Part shown: positions 36,455 to 47,358 of the stretch, piece after piece | How the letters are laid out: each line of letters begins with the position of its first letter | Numbering within the stretch: the stretch's first letter is position 1 | Assembly (NCBI GenBank): GCA_963969345.1 | Contig: OZ017766.1 | Span: forward strand, 4,030,001 to 4,094,000 | Direction of reading: 5' to 3' | DNA from: Turbatrix aceti | Taxonomy: Eukaryota; Nematoda; Chromadorea; Rhabditida; Panagrolaimidae | DNA length: 64,000 nt | Notes under the pieces: model-generated | Seen by the model: the letters and a program-made list of their open reading frames with translations, nothing else | Databases searched by the model: none | What the model was told of the DNA's origin: nothing | Position numbers and translations under genes: made by a program

Positions 36455-37203
36455 ATGGATGCAAACAGCGACGAAGCACCTTTTGCCGTCAGGCCGAATG
36501 TCCCAAGTTGGGTTGACTTCCGGGCCGTCCTTCAAGGTTTGTTTTTTTGAGTTTTTTAGACTCGGTTTTTGACTTTTATTCTGTTTTAGCCGATGCAGAC
36601 TTCACGTACTCCGACAGCGGGATAGGCGAAAATGCACCGCTACCTCTACAGACTCCGATTTTGCAGCCGCCGGTGCACGTTCGAATGCCTATCCACGATC
36701 GACCGCCTCTCCAGCAGATTGTGCCGCCTGCCCCCCAGAATATGGTCAACATCGATCCCCCGGCCAACCAGGCCAACCTGGATGCTCTGTTTTTCCAGAT
36801 TCGAGCTGATGCGTGAGTTTTTATTATTTTTTATCACGACTAACAAGATTTTTTTTTGATTGTAGAAGAACTCGCCCTCGTACCGCTGCTTCCCATCGCT
36901 CTGTCCGTCGTCGCCATTCCGTCGAACGCCTGCCCGCGCGCATCCAGGCGGTCGTCGAGCGTCTGTCGCAGTGCCCGCCGAAGCCTTCGACTCCCGCCCG
37001 TGCCGAGCCGTTCGAGTCCAGTCTCAGAAAGTACCGAGTTTCGAACGTAGGTTTTCCGTCGTCGTAAGAATTCTGGATGCGAACATTTTTTTAAGGTCGG
37101 ACCTCGCCATCTGACCCAGCCGACCGATATCGTCTTCCGCACCGAAATCCGCGCGGCGTCGCGATGCTCTACTCCGACCCCCTCCGAAGCCGGTCGAGCG
37201 TAA
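36455..37203 (+). CDS. Uncharacterised 197-residue disordered protein
   Basis: Four exons in frame: 36455..36536, 36590..36812, 36866..37046, 37096..37203, with normal donors and acceptors, so it looks expressed although I do not recognise it. It op­ens with a short ordered-looking motif (VPSWVDFRAVLQADADFTY), then a Pro/Gln-rich stretch (PPAPQNMVNIDPPANQANL) and a basic Ser/Arg segment (SHRSVRRRHSVERLP) followed by a helix (ARIQAVVERLSQ). A Ser/Thr-Pro tail has several possible proline-directed kinase sites (PKPSTPAR, CSTPTPSEA). There is no signal peptide, membrane segment or zinc motif. Divergent from SND1 and convergent with PRC1, which gives no functional hint. A lineage-restricted regulatory protein is possible, but that is a guess. 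Confidence 0.7.
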
Positions 37204-37458
37204 GCCGTCTACTGCCCTAACCCATCGTGTAACCCGAAGATCTTTGTCACATTTGTAACCATACTTGTAAAAAAGTTGTAATTTAAACTGTACTGCATAA
37301 TTTTATATGACGGAGCTTTTTTGGCAGAAAAATGGATTTATGTACTTCGTGGTAACGATCAATTCAAAGTTTTTCATACACAACCAAATGTCAGAATACG
37401 GTTAAAATCACTGTAAACAGGGGTGATTCGGGGTGAAAACGACGCGACGCCAGCACGG

Positions 37459-39110
37459 CTAGCGCCAAGGCCTCTTCGTGGGTGTCCCGCACACGTTGCT
37501 CGCCGAAGGCGTGTTCATCTTGCGTTTCGTCGGGACTGAAGCCGAAATGGGCGGAAGCCTGTGTCGAGGAATGTGAGACGAATTCGCGCTCGAAAGCGGT
37601 GACGAGGTCGTTGGTGTGTTCTGAAACGATTTTTGGATTACTGTAAGTCCAAAATAAAACCAACATTTTCGTCTCGGGTTCTGACGGAGAAGACAGGCAC
37701 CTGCGGGGTCATGCCCCTCTTCATCGGCGAATGGCTCACCGTAAACTTCTTGGGCGTGCCACCAATGACCTTCTGAAACAAAAAAAAGTAAATTTCGTCC
37801 GCGAAGTCGAAAAAAACGAACCTTGACGACGGCCTTCTCGTGTTTGTGTCGTTCGACGATCTGCTGAACGTATACTCCGGGAGTGACGCCTTCGATGAGG
37901 GGAACAGCGCCAGGATCAGCGGAGGCGGCTTCGAGCTCGGTCTGGAGGTGCTTGAGTCGGGCGTTGACGGCCTGTTCGCGGTTGAGGAGTTGCTGCAGCT
38001 GGCCGCCGCGGGTGTTGTACTTTGCGGCGCCGGCGCGGTCAAACTCGACCTTCTCGTCCCAGAGCTCCTTCCACTGCTTCAGCATGACGAACACGTTCTT
38101 AAAGCGTTCGTAGTCTGCTTGGCGGTCGGAAATCAGTTGTTCAAGTCGCCGAACGACTTCTTTGCCTTCGGGGTTCGCGTGCACGATGTGCGGAAAGTCC
38201 TCGTCGCAGCTGGCGATGCCACAGCGCTCGTCGATCTCGGACAGCTTGGAGAGCATGACGTCGTATCTCGCCTGGAACTGAGTCTGCCACGTGCGATACA
38301 CCGTCTGGCACTGATCATGAACCCGGTGGATGGATTCCAAAAGGCCGTCTGTGAGCTCGAAAAAGTCGTCGTCGAAGTTGATTTCGTCGAAAACGCTAAA
38401 GTCGATGCCAACGAAGAGAGCGTCTTCCGCGATCAGCTCCCGCCACTGCGCAATATCCTCTTGCATTGTCCGGATGTCGGAGAGACGCGTTCTGAACTCG
38501 GTGCCCGCTCGATGTTCTTCGTGTTTGAGGTGCTCCAGTTCCGAAGCGGTCGCGATCTTCGATTCAATCTCGCCGGCGTCGAACTCCCAGCCCAGCCTTC
38601 CGAAGGCCCGTCGCGTCGCTGCCAGCGCTTCCAGTTGCTCTGCCATGCGCTCCTCTTTCATCGGCATGAGCATTTTGATGTCGTTGTGGTAAAACTTCCG
38701 GAGGGGCAGAAGACCGGTGATACCGGCATGCGCGACCAGTGCCGGCAAGCCGAGTTCCACGCGAAGGCCAGCGGACGTCTCTTTGATGTCCTCGAGCTCG
38801 CTGGCCAATCGCTCACAGTAGTTTGTGTCGGCTTCCACCTCAAAACCGAAGAATTCGTAAAAAAACACACATAAAAAGTGAAAAACTCACGAGAGAATCG
38901 ATGAGCTCGCCCAAATGCGCCATCACTTGGTTGAATCTGCTCCTACGCGGCTCTTCGTCGAGGCCCATCTTGTTCCAAAGATCTTCCAGCTTTCCGCAAC
39001 CCTGGGTCACGACTTTTACGGTTTCAGACATGAAAATGTCGATAGACCTTCTGAAAATCAATCATCAAACAACTCACACAAATAATAAGCACAACTTACT
39101 TTCGAGACAT
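37459..39110 (-). CDS. PRC1: PRC1 / MAP65 / Ase1 microtubule crosslinker
   Basis: Five exons in frame: 39100..39110, 38891..39050, 37822..38838, 37665..37772, 37459..37620 (485 aa). Long coiled coil from about residue 60 with KMGLDEEPRRSRF near the start, as in PRC1 dimerisation domains. The MAP65 spectrin-like microtubule-binding region follows: FVMLKQWKELWDEKVEFDR, KYNTRGGQLQQLLNREQAVNARL and LQTELEAA. The tail is Ser/Thr/Pro/Lys-rich and ends in GTPTKRPW, resembling CDK-regulated PRC1 tails. PRC1 bundles antiparallel microtubules in the spindle midzone for cytokinesis. The first exon is only 11 nt (ATG TCT CGA AA) and directly follows a TTCAATTCAG acceptor. The C-terminal exon is read in the Ser/Pro-rich frame because exon phases require it. 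Confidence 0.88.
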
Positions 39111-39516
39111 TCTGAATTGAAGTAAAAACACCAGATGAACGCAGTATAAAGAGAAAAGTACACTTAATAAGTCAGAGTAGTCACAATCGATCCAGCGAAT
39201 CCAGCAAAATGCACAAGCGCGCGTTTGAGATTTGAAAAACTTTTTGCCGCCTACCCTCGGACCAATCGCGCTCGCGCACTGGTCTCAAGCGGAACGCTTT
39301 TGTGCAAATCTTTTTTACAATTCCAGAATTAATTTTATAACCAACCAATTTGGTTTTTTTTTGCCTTTTCGGAGTTTTGCGATGACCAAAAGTCTTTCAA
39401 AATCACCAGGAGCCTAAACGTGAGGATGCTTGTTAATTTTCTTGTCGTGTGTGACTCTTGGTAATTTTTTTGCAATTTTTGTTCATCAGTGAATTTTTAT
39501 ATTAGACAAAGCCGAA
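39111..39516. promoter_or_regulatory. Divergent promoter region, PRC1 / LSM1
   Basis: 406 bp between divergent starts, T-rich on the LSM1 side. Acceptor-like strings lie just before both ATGs (39112-39113 on the minus strand; 39504-39505 on the plus strand). Confidence 0.45.
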
Positions 39517-39945
39517 ATGGAACTACCGGAACCGTTTCTACCGGGGGCTATCAGTTTACTCGACCAGTTGGATAAGAAAATGATGGTTGTGCTTCGCGAT
39601 GGAAAAACGCTTGTCGGCTACCTGCGGACGATCGATAAATTTGCCAATCTGGTGCTACACAACACAGTGGAACGAATTCACGTCGACAACTTTTACGGCG
39701 ACATTATGCGCGGCATATTTCTTGTCCGTGGCGAAAACGTCGTGTTGGCAGGCGAGATGGACGAGAAGGAGAGGCCCAATACGCTAACGTCCGTCAGCAT
39801 TCCCCAGATTCTGCAGTTGAGGCAGCAGAAGGCGGACCAGAAGCGAGAAAACGACTTGCAACGACTCGAAGCTCTCAAGGCACGGGGCAAGCTGCCTTCC
39901 ATGCTAGCTGCGGAACACGACATCATCGGCGACGACGGTTTTTAG
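39517..39945 (+). CDS. LSM1: LSM1, mRNA-decapping Sm-like protein
   Basis: A single exon (142 aa; human 133). Sm1 motif: LLDQLDKKMMVVLRDGKTLVGYLRTIDKFANLVLHNTVERI. Sm2: GIFLVRGENVVLAGEMD, with the RGENV signature of the LSM1 class rather than SmB or LSM8. A C-terminal helix (QILQLRQQKADQKRENDLQRLEALKARGK) is typical of LSM1 and binds the LSM1-7 ring. The complex sits in P-bodies, binds 3' oligo(A) tails of deadenylated mRNA and promotes decapping. The ATG comes 11 nt after an ATATTAG acceptor-like string. Confidence 0.96.
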   Translation: MELPEPFLPGAISLLDQLDKKMMVVLRDGKTLVGYLRTIDKFANLVLHNTVERIHVDNFYGDIMRGIFLVRGENVVLAGEMDEKERPNTLTSVSIPQILQLRQQKADQKRENDLQRLEALKARGKLPSMLAAEHDIIGDDGF

Positions 39946-41179
39946 GCCCACACGAGCGTCTATCTTATCTTGGCACGCCTTTACAGTACTCTTGACTGTT
40001 GTTACGATCTTCATTGTTTCGCTGTTTGGAACTGGCTACTTGCGAGGTTTCGGCACTTGTTACTATTTTTGTGCTATAAAATTGATTCATGTGAAGCGAT
40101 ATACACTTGCAATCAATTATTTTATAATTATGGGCGTTGCTGCGGTTCAAAATCCGTTCGATACCTGATTCAGTGGCGTTTCTCGTTGAAATATGCCGAT
40201 GCCACCGTAAAACACATTCGGATTCTTATCTGATGATACTGTAGTCAAAACTTGATTTTTGTAGTTAGTGTTTATGATTTTTGTGTTTTCGAAGGTGTTC
40301 GAGTTTTGTTTTCGCCAAAACAGGACTTTTTGCCGCCATCCGGAATAATCCCGAGTGTAAATGGGGTCATGAGTCTTCCGTTACCCCGCCTGAAACCACG
40401 TGTCGTTTCCAATTAGTCCGACGAGACGTGCGTGTATTTCGTCGTCATCTGCCACGTCTATTAACTGCGTTGGTTCTGTGCGTGCCCGTCCCCTCCCCCC
40501 AATTGTCTCCTTCCTCAGTCCCCCGCTATCATCACGAATTTTTGCAGTTGTCTATTGTGCGTGTTCCCGGCTCACGTTTACCTCAGCAACCGACAGACAA
40601 CAAACCGCTGTTTGATTTGCACTCTCCCAGTTGCGACTCGAACCACCGTCGCCGCTCCGGGTGGTTTCTTTTGATCTCGCTGTCCATCGCCCCCGCGCCA
40701 CTGGCCCGGATCACTTATCCAGCCATTCACCCAATCACGAAGACCGTTTTTGGTTGCTTTCGACAACGTGCGTTTCTTATCCGCGTGCGCCACTCTAAAT
40801 CCATGCATTTTGCTTTCTTTGACAGCCGGGAAGATGCGAGACAGCCGCTTGCATTATTTTGCAAACAAAAAAGGCGTGCCACGGGATTTGTCGCTTTATT
40901 AGCTCGCGGCGAGCTTATTTGCTGCTAGTCTGGCCCTAGGCGACGACGCGTGCTTGTCTCGGCTTGGATTTAGTTTGTTGCTGTTTCGGGGACCACCAGG
41001 ATCGTAATCCAGTGAAAACTGCCTTTGGGGTTCCTTTTAAAAGGAACTTTGGACGGCTAACAGGTTCTCCCTGATCCGCGTGTTATCTCTCTCCATCCGG
41101 ATGATTATCTGACGAGACGTTACCTGACAATCGTGTTTTTTCAGCGATTGGTGCCCTGCTTTCGCGTGCTCGGATCCGG
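39946..41179. other. Intergenic region LSM1 / UMP-CMP kinase
   Basis: 1.23 kb. The longest plus frame (40281..40928) has no domain and no splice support. A perfect 18-bp palindrome GTTCCTTTTAAAAGGAAC lies at 41030..41047, about 130 bp before the kinase start. TTTTTTCAG at 41137-41145 looks like an acceptor for a kinase 5' leader. Confidence 0.5.
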
Positions 41180-41830
41180 ATGTCTGCCTCTGCCTCGAAG
41201 CCGTACAACGTTGTTTTCGTGCTGGGACCCCCCGGCAGCGGCAAGGGCACGCAGTGCTCGCTCCTCCAACAGCGCCTCGGCTTCGTCCACCTCTCGGCAG
41301 GCGATCTTCTGCGCGCTGAACGACAGCGAGCTGGTTCCGAGTTCGGCGAACTCATTGAATCCCACATCCGAGCAGGTACCATCGTTCCTGTCGAAATCAC
41401 CTGCAAACTCCTTGAAAACGTGAGTTGTGCACTTTTTGGCTGGCAACCGACCCCACTTTTTTTGCAGAGCATGGCAGCCTCGGGCGACAACTCGACGACC
41501 TTCCTCATCGACGGCTTCCCCCGCAACAGGAACAACCTCGACGGCTGGGAGCGCGCGATGGGCGGCAAGGCGGTGGTCCGCTTCGTGCTCTACTTCAGCG
41601 CCCCCATCGACGTCTGCGTGAAGCGCTGCCTCGGCCGCGGCCAGGGCCGATCCGACGACAACGAGGAATCCATTCAGAAGCGCATCGTGACGTACAACAG
41701 CCAGACGTTCCCCATCATCCAGCACTACTCGACGCTCAACCTCGTCCGCGAGGTCCCCATCGACGACAAATCCCCCGAGGAGGTGTACGCAGAAGTCAAG
41801 GCCCTCTTCGACGCCCGACCTTCTTCCTGA
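41180..41830 (+). CDS. CMPK1: UMP-CMP kinase
   Basis: Exons 41180..41419 and 41468..41830 (200 aa; human about 196). The P-loop is [11 protein letters not shown]. The NMP-binding helix [29 protein letters not shown], then [15 protein letters not shown], places the family's substrate Arg and the CMP-selective Asn. The short LID is [21 protein letters not shown]. It phosphorylates UMP, CMP and dCMP with ATP in the cytosol. The 48-nt intron (41420..41467) contains no stop and is a multiple of three, so the gene reads open from end to end. I call it an intron because it interrupts the conserved core with a non-conserved stretch bounded by GTGAGT and TTTGCAG. Confidence 0.95.
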   Translation: MSASASKPYNVVFVLGPPGSGKGTQCSLLQQRLGFVHLSAGDLLRAERQRAGSEFGELIESHIRAGTIVPVEITCKLLENVSCALFGWQPTPLFLQSMAASGDNSTTFLIDGFPRNRNNLDGWERAMGGKAVVRFVLYFSAPIDVCVKRCLGRGQGRSDDNEESIQKRIVTYNSQTFPIIQHYSTLNLVREVPIDDKSPEEVYAEVKALFDARPSS

Positions 41831-42152
41831 CCTGACAACACTGCTGGACTCGCACACATTTCACGAAAAAACTTGTTACCTAGAGCGTACCGGGCCCAAC
41901 CATCCAGGATATTACCTATTTCGCGCTTATGCACTAACCTTAGCATCGAGAGTAAATTTGATCCTAGCACGCATGCACAGAGTCGAGTGTAAATTTATTC
42001 CACGCTCAGGTGAACCGTTCGTGCAGGCAGGTGATACGAGCACGTCCGGGTCACTAGAGAGAGAAGAGAGAGAGGCCAACTAAGAATGACAGCAAGGAAA
42101 GGTGGGAACAAGGAGCAAAGTACACCTACAAAGCAAACGCGGGTCATGCACC
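41831..42152. other. Convergent 3' spacer CMPK1 / UQCRH
   Basis: 322 bp between convergent stops. It contains two related AGTAAATTT-type strings (41,949 and 41,988) and no gene. Confidence 0.45.
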
Positions 42153-42371
42153 TCATTTGAGCGCCTTGAAGGTCTTTGGCATGGCGCAGTGGTCGAGGTG
42201 GTGGATGTAGTCGACCATCTCCTGGCCGCACGTTTCCTCGGTGTTGCTGCGGGACGTCACGCGCTCATTGCACTCCTCGAGCAGTTCCTTGAACTTGGTT
42301 ACGTGCTCTCCGCATCGCTCGCGGTACTGCGCAAGAGGGTCGGCTTCGGGGTCGAGCGGCTCGTTGGACAT
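42153..42371 (-). CDS. UQCRH: Cytochrome bc1 complex hinge protein (subunit 6)
   Basis: A single exon of 72 aa. The acidic N terminus (MSNEPLDPEADP) is short for the family, which often has a longer Asp/Glu run. The body ERCGEHVTKFKELLEECNERVTS and TCGQEMVDYIHHLDHCAMPK carries the four Cys of the two disulfides that hold the helical hairpin in QCR6. It lies in the mitochondrial intermembrane space at the cytochrome c1 docking site of complex III. A CTTTCAG acceptor ends 32 nt before the ATG. It lies 259 nt downstream of OSTM1 on the same strand. Confidence 0.95.
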   Translation of the reverse strand: MSNEPLDPEADPLAQYRERCGEHVTKFKELLEECNERVTSRSNTEETCGQEMVDYIHHLDHCAMPKTFKALK

Positions 42372-42630
42372 CGTTGCGCAGTGGCAGGTATTACTCGGCT
42401 AACCTGAAAGACGGAGGGGCTTGATTCGATTCATGACCGGACAAGAGCAAAGGTCAAAAGATATTTCAGTGTCAAAAAACACTTTCAACAAAAAAATCCG
42501 CAAAAAATAACTCGTAAACTGCAAAATAACGACAAATCAATAAATAAAAAAAGTAACAACATAAAAAACAATGAAATTACTCGTAGATGCAAATAAAACT
42601 CGTAACACTGCGTGAAGGCAGAAAACGGCA

Positions 42631-43815
42631 TCAACGGCGGGAACGCGTAGAACCCGATGCAGCTGATCCACTCGCACTGCCTGGGGTACTGTAGAAGCTG
42701 CTCGTGGACACCAAACGAGATCTCTGGCCTTGAGGAGGGTCCAAACGCGAATCTAAAAAAAATTATAAAAACCAATAAAAATATAAAAAGTCAAAAAACC
42801 CACATCGAACGAGATTCTGTGGCATCCTTTCGGCGTTGATGTAACTCCCACCGTAGAAGACGATCAGCAGCAGCGCCAGGACCCCAACAGACACGATCAG
42901 CATGCGAACATCGTACTTACGATCCTTGTGCCCGTCATCCGGGCAGGACCAAACGTTGTGCCAGAGGTGCATCGTGTCATTCATCGTCGACTCGACATCC
43001 ACGCAAAAATCGATATCAGGCGCAGAATATACCTTCCAGTAGTACGCAAATAGGTCATTGTACACGGTTTCGCATTGCACGCAGATGCTCGATTCGTTGT
43101 TCGTATAGCCGTAGACTTCTGAGTAGTTCGTGACACAATCACGCCATTTGAAGAGCACATTTTGAAACTCAAGTGTTTTATCGTCGTAAGAAATGGTCGA
43201 ATTCATGTTTTCAAAGTCCCATGAAATCACCAAACAAGCTGAAAATCGACAGAAAAAATTATATGGCATCTACTTTTTTTACATGATTCAGTAAATTTCT
43301 CCACCATGTCAGCCTAAATAAAATCAGTTAAAACACTCACATGAGCATCTCGATTTGTCCCAAATTTGCTTAGTTAACAAATTAGAAATATCCCAGCTGT
43401 ACGACAGTAAATAATTTGAATAAATTACATTGGAGCATGTGGTATTGTCCAGAGAAGTCACGTTGTCCTAAAACCGGCATGTACACATCACTTCGTAATC
43501 AACGTCAAAAAAACGTACGAGATGATGCGAGACGTATTCAGCTTCCTTGAAGGCAATGTACTCGTCGATGCAGTTCGTACAAACTTTCGGCGGTGATGAG
43601 AAATTTGACGCACATTTCACCATGCCCGCCTGTGCAGCAGCAAATCGCTGAAATAATTTGCACATGAACTATTTCCATTTTTTGAGCCTGATACCAACCT
43701 GAATGTGCTCCTGGCATGGCTTATCGAGATCCCACGTCTCTTCCAGACAGCTCGCGACCAGAAACAGTGCACTTGAAATCAGGGCAAGGAAAATATAATC
43801 AAAACTATACGACAT
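42631..43815 (-). CDS. OSTM1: OSTM1, CLC-7 partner of lysosomes
   Basis: Exons 43699..43815, 43519..43647, 43341..43467, 42804..43238, 42631..42752 in frame (309 aa; human 334). Order: signal peptide (FDYIFLALISSALFLVASC), a lumenal Cys-rich domain (KCASNFSSPPKVCTNC, RDCVTNYSEVYGY, CVQCETVYNDL), and the diagnostic FCVDVESTMNDTMHLWHNVWSC. One membrane segment (LIVSVGVLALLLIVFYGGS) and a short Ser/Arg-rich cytosolic tail (SRLVSTSSFYSTPGSASGS) complete it. Many N-x-S/T sites fit the heavily glycosylated family. OSTM1 stabilises the lysosomal chloride-proton exchanger ClC-7. The last exon must be read in the Ser-rich frame; another open frame there is ruled out by exon phase. Confidence 0.87.
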
Positions 43816-44358
43816 ATCCAGCGTAAAACTGCATGGGATCAAAGAACAAAAAACAGTTCTCTGAGGAAGCCTGCCTGACACACACGACGAAGAAAAAAAA
43901 CGCGAAAATCTGAACCGAGCATTATCAGCTTGGCGTTGTGTTCCACACCGTAAAATCAAAAAATACATTTTGTATAAATGGATTTTTCAGCTAAAGTTTA
44001 TAGTTAAAAAATGTTTTTTTGTTCGAACTACGCATAATCAAAGGTCCCAAAGCTAATTTTGAAGGAAAAAATTTATTTTCGTGTAATTTGGAATAATGTT
44101 CCGCTCCGGCTCTAACGCAGTGTGTTTGCGGCAAGACGGACGCGTACGCTTGTTCTCTCACACCCCTCCTCGGTCCGCGTTTTCTCTTGCGTGCGTGCGA
44201 CTTGAAAGAAAAATTTGCCCGTGTTTTTGCGTCGTTCGTTTTTTCGTTGTCGATAAGGCCGTACCGAGTTTGCGGTTCCCGTGACTTCATTTCTTTGTTT
44301 TTGTCTTGTATTGTTCGTTTACGTTTAGTTTAGCCTTGGCTGTTCAGGTTTCAGAACC
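43816..44358. promoter_or_regulatory. Divergent promoter region, OSTM1 / SDHB
   Basis: 543 bp between divergent starts, AT-rich in the middle (43,960-44,100). GGTTTCAG ends four bases before the SDHB ATG. No other feature identified. Confidence 0.45.
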
Positions 44359-46118
44359 ATGCTTCGAGCTCCCGCTACTTTGGCCCTGTGTCAGCGAGCC
44401 GCTGCTTCCACCGCGGCAAAGGGCGCACGTGTCAAGACGTTCGAGATTTACCGCTGGGATCCCGATGTCCCCGGCAGCAAGCCGAAGATCCAGGTGAGGC
44501 TTTATAAAATCGTTGGACATAAAACGCGTAAAAAAAATTGGTTACGGTAGTTTGACCAACGGTCCTTCCTAGAAATACGACGTTGACCTCGACAAGTGCG
44601 GTCCCATGATCCTGGATGCCCTCATCAAGGTGAAAAACGAGGTCGACCCCACGCTCACCTTCCGTCGGTCCTGCCGCGAAGGCATCTGCGGTTCCTGCGC
44701 CATGAACATCGCCGGCCAGAACACCCTCGCTTGCATCTGCAAGATCGATACTGATACCTCGAAGCCGACCAAGATCTACCCGCTTCCCCACATGTACGTC
44801 GTCAAGGATCTCGTCCCTGACATGAACCTGTTCTACGCCCAGTACGCGTCCATCCAGCCCTGGATCCAGAAGAACACCCCTCTCAAGCTCGGCGAAAAGC
44901 AGCTCTACCAGACCGTTGCCGAAGCCTCCAAGTTCGACGGCCTCTACGAGTGCATCCTCTGCGCGTGCTGCTCGACTTCGTGCCCTTCGTACTGGTGGAA
45001 TGCCGACAAGTACCTCGGACCTGCCGTCCTCATGCAAGCGTATCGGTGAGTTACATTTTGCGTTTTCTTCGGTTAGAACTTGTTGTGTCGTCAAAAGTGT
45101 GTTCTTTGACCTGTTCTATCGGTATGTCACAGTGCAGTCGCCTTGTCATTCATTAATTTATTACCCCTCTGACTTGACGTATTTCAGCTGGATCATCGAT
45201 TCTCGCGATGACAAGCACGTCGAACGCCTTGCACGCATGCAGGACGCGTTCTCGGCCTTCAAGTGCCACACCATCCTTAACTGCACCAAGACTTGCCCTA
45301 AGGTAGGCATTTTTATGCTTGTAGTATGCACAATGGGGTTTACGGCAACGACCGACGCCTTGACGTTGACCTTGTTGGATTTAGCTGGTGTGCATCTGCA
45401 GGAGGCTCTAAGCTGATGCAACTGGGCGAAAAAACGGGAGGATTTATCAACAACGAGGAAACAGTGTTCGCAGCTTCGGTTTTATTGTTAATGATCGAAC
45501 TGAACGTCGCCGAGATGTTGTCGAGCATTTGGGAGGTTTTAGAGGGTGTCCTGCTGCGCTCGGCTGCGTGCTCACACCAATATTCGTAATTTGGATTTTT
45601 TGAAAACTGCTCTGACTAATATTTTTTTTGTTTTTGTTCGGGGATGCTTCAATTTTATGATTAATTTAAATCAAAAAGTTTATTCACAAACATACCTCTT
45701 TGTTTTTGGCATTTGCATATAATTTTATAAGCGTATAAAATGGTTGCAATAGTTGCAATGACAAAGACCAGCAGAATTAGTCCGAGCACGCCCGTAGCAA
45801 AGGTCAGAGCTTCTGGAATTGACGCGATCTAGGAGACCCATGAGAAACCACCAAATCAGCAGCTGTTTTCGGGGGCCGTGCAAATAATTGAATGAACTGT
45901 TTCTACGCGCTTTATCGTAAACGCAGCATGATTAACTAATGTTCAGAATACCACTGTTTTCATCTTTTTTTTTCAAAATTAAAGGCATTAAAAAATGTCA
46001 TTTGATAATCATGAATTGTTTTCAGCACTTGAACCCGGCGTACGCCATCGGTGAAATCAAGAAGCTCCTTACCGGCGTCGCCGTCAAGCCCGCCCCCACT
46101 CCGGCTCCCTCCGCGTAG
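44359..46118 (+). CDS. SDHB: Succinate dehydrogenase iron-sulfur subunit
   Basis: Exons 44359..44493, 44573..45045, 45188..45302, 46026..46118 in frame (271 aa). A presequence rich in Ala/Arg ([18 protein letters not shown]) is followed by FEIYRWDPD. The 2Fe-2S ligands are in [13 protein letters not shown] and the following [24 protein letters not shown] supplies the 4Fe-4S and 3Fe-4S ligands, and [13 protein letters not shown] completes the clusters. The C terminus [15 protein letters not shown] is standard, with a short Pro/Ala tail. It carries electrons from flavin to ubiquinone in complex II on the mitochondrial inner membrane. The last intron is 723 nt, long for this window, and AT-rich without a recognisable insertion. 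All cluster cysteines are present. Confidence 0.97.
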
Positions 46119-47358
46119 ATGAGGCGACAAGCGGCTCTTGTCTGATCATCACAGTTGTAGGAACGCGGATGGATCGGTGCAGCGTTGTGTCCTGTCCTTT
46201 TTTTTGATCCTTAGGTTTCATTCTTTTTGTATCTGTTCTCGGTTTCTCACACTGGCTCGTAGTCATTAATTGTATTCCAATTTTCCTTTGGTCATAAATA
46301 ATGAACGCCCGTGTGGATATTATGAAAAACTGTGATATCGTAACTGATTGGGTCTTGCCACGAATTTTTTTGAGGGTGCGATGCACGAAAACCGAGTAAA
46401 GCGTACGCGTTGCTGTTATTGTTGTTTGAAGTCTGAAAATTATCGAAACAACATGTTTGACGGGCACACAGTCACCGCCGTTTTACAGTTTTACCGATTT
46501 CCTCTTTGGTGTGTGTAAAAAATTAGTCACCGTACAGTGTACACAGGGCAGACAGGTGGGGTGCGTTCGGTAGACCTTTGCGGTGGCCTGGATGCACCAC
46601 TTGCACCGACAGTAAAGTGATTTAACGCGTTTAATCTTCCAGTCGCTTAGTCATTCGAGCGGGAGAAAAACGCCGTTACATTGCGACGGTTTTTTTGGTG
46701 TTTGACCTGTTCTGTCCCCTAAAAACTATGGCATGATGTTCGTGCCCTTCATGCCGTCCCCATTCGTTTTTCTAGGACCATGTGCATGTGAATGAGAAAA
46801 TCAGCTGATCGAACGAACGTAAAAAACTAGGAAGTTACCTTCACGGTCTTCGTCTTCGTGCAACCCAGCGTGTTTGTTACGTAACTGGTCCCACCCCTGC
46901 CCTGGGCTTACGGAGTATCCAAGAGGCCCCGAAATTAATCGGTAGGAAAAAAAGTGCAGACGCGTGCGTTGCCGGTGGCTAGCCAGTTTCTGGACAACTA
47001 GTCAGTCAGCTGCGGCGGCCTCGGTCGAAAACCAGACGACGGCTCGTTCGGTCGTGTGTCCCTTCGGGAGGCGGGCGTGTGTGTGACGGCGTCTGTTGTG
47101 TAATCACGTGAGTCAGACGGACGCACTGCTGCTCCCGCCGCGACGAGAGACGAGCCGCGTGGTTGGTCCGGCGCGAGGTGAGCAGCTGAGCGGAACAGAC
47201 GACGACTGCGGTCGATTCGATTCGGCTTCGATCCATCGCAGTCGTCGTATATCTATCGCGGGGGTCACGGGACGAGTCGTGTCCTTCCATCCTTTTCCGT
47301 CCCTTCCAATGCTTGGATTTTGAGCACACTCAATTTTTTTCTTGCAGCTACATCCATT
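46119..47358. other. Intergenic region SDHB / RAB7
   Basis: 1.24 kb. AT-rich first half (SDHB 3' UTR) and GC-rich second half (47,000-47,300), probably the RAB7 promoter and leader. TTGCAG ends 11 nt before the RAB7 ATG. No RNA gene found by eye. Confidence 0.5.

Noticed and set aside
37840..38874. 344-residue plus-strand open frame
   Set aside because: Antisense of the PRC1 coiled-coil exon.
40281..40928. 215-residue plus-strand frame upstream of UMP-CMP kinase
   Set aside because: Low-complexity Cys/Arg/Pro translation without domain or splice support; probably leader DNA of the kinase gene.
42485..42775. Alternative hydrophobic C-terminal reading frame for OSTM1
   Set aside because: Exon phase demands the Ser/Arg-rich frame ending at 42631, which also resembles known OSTM1 tails.
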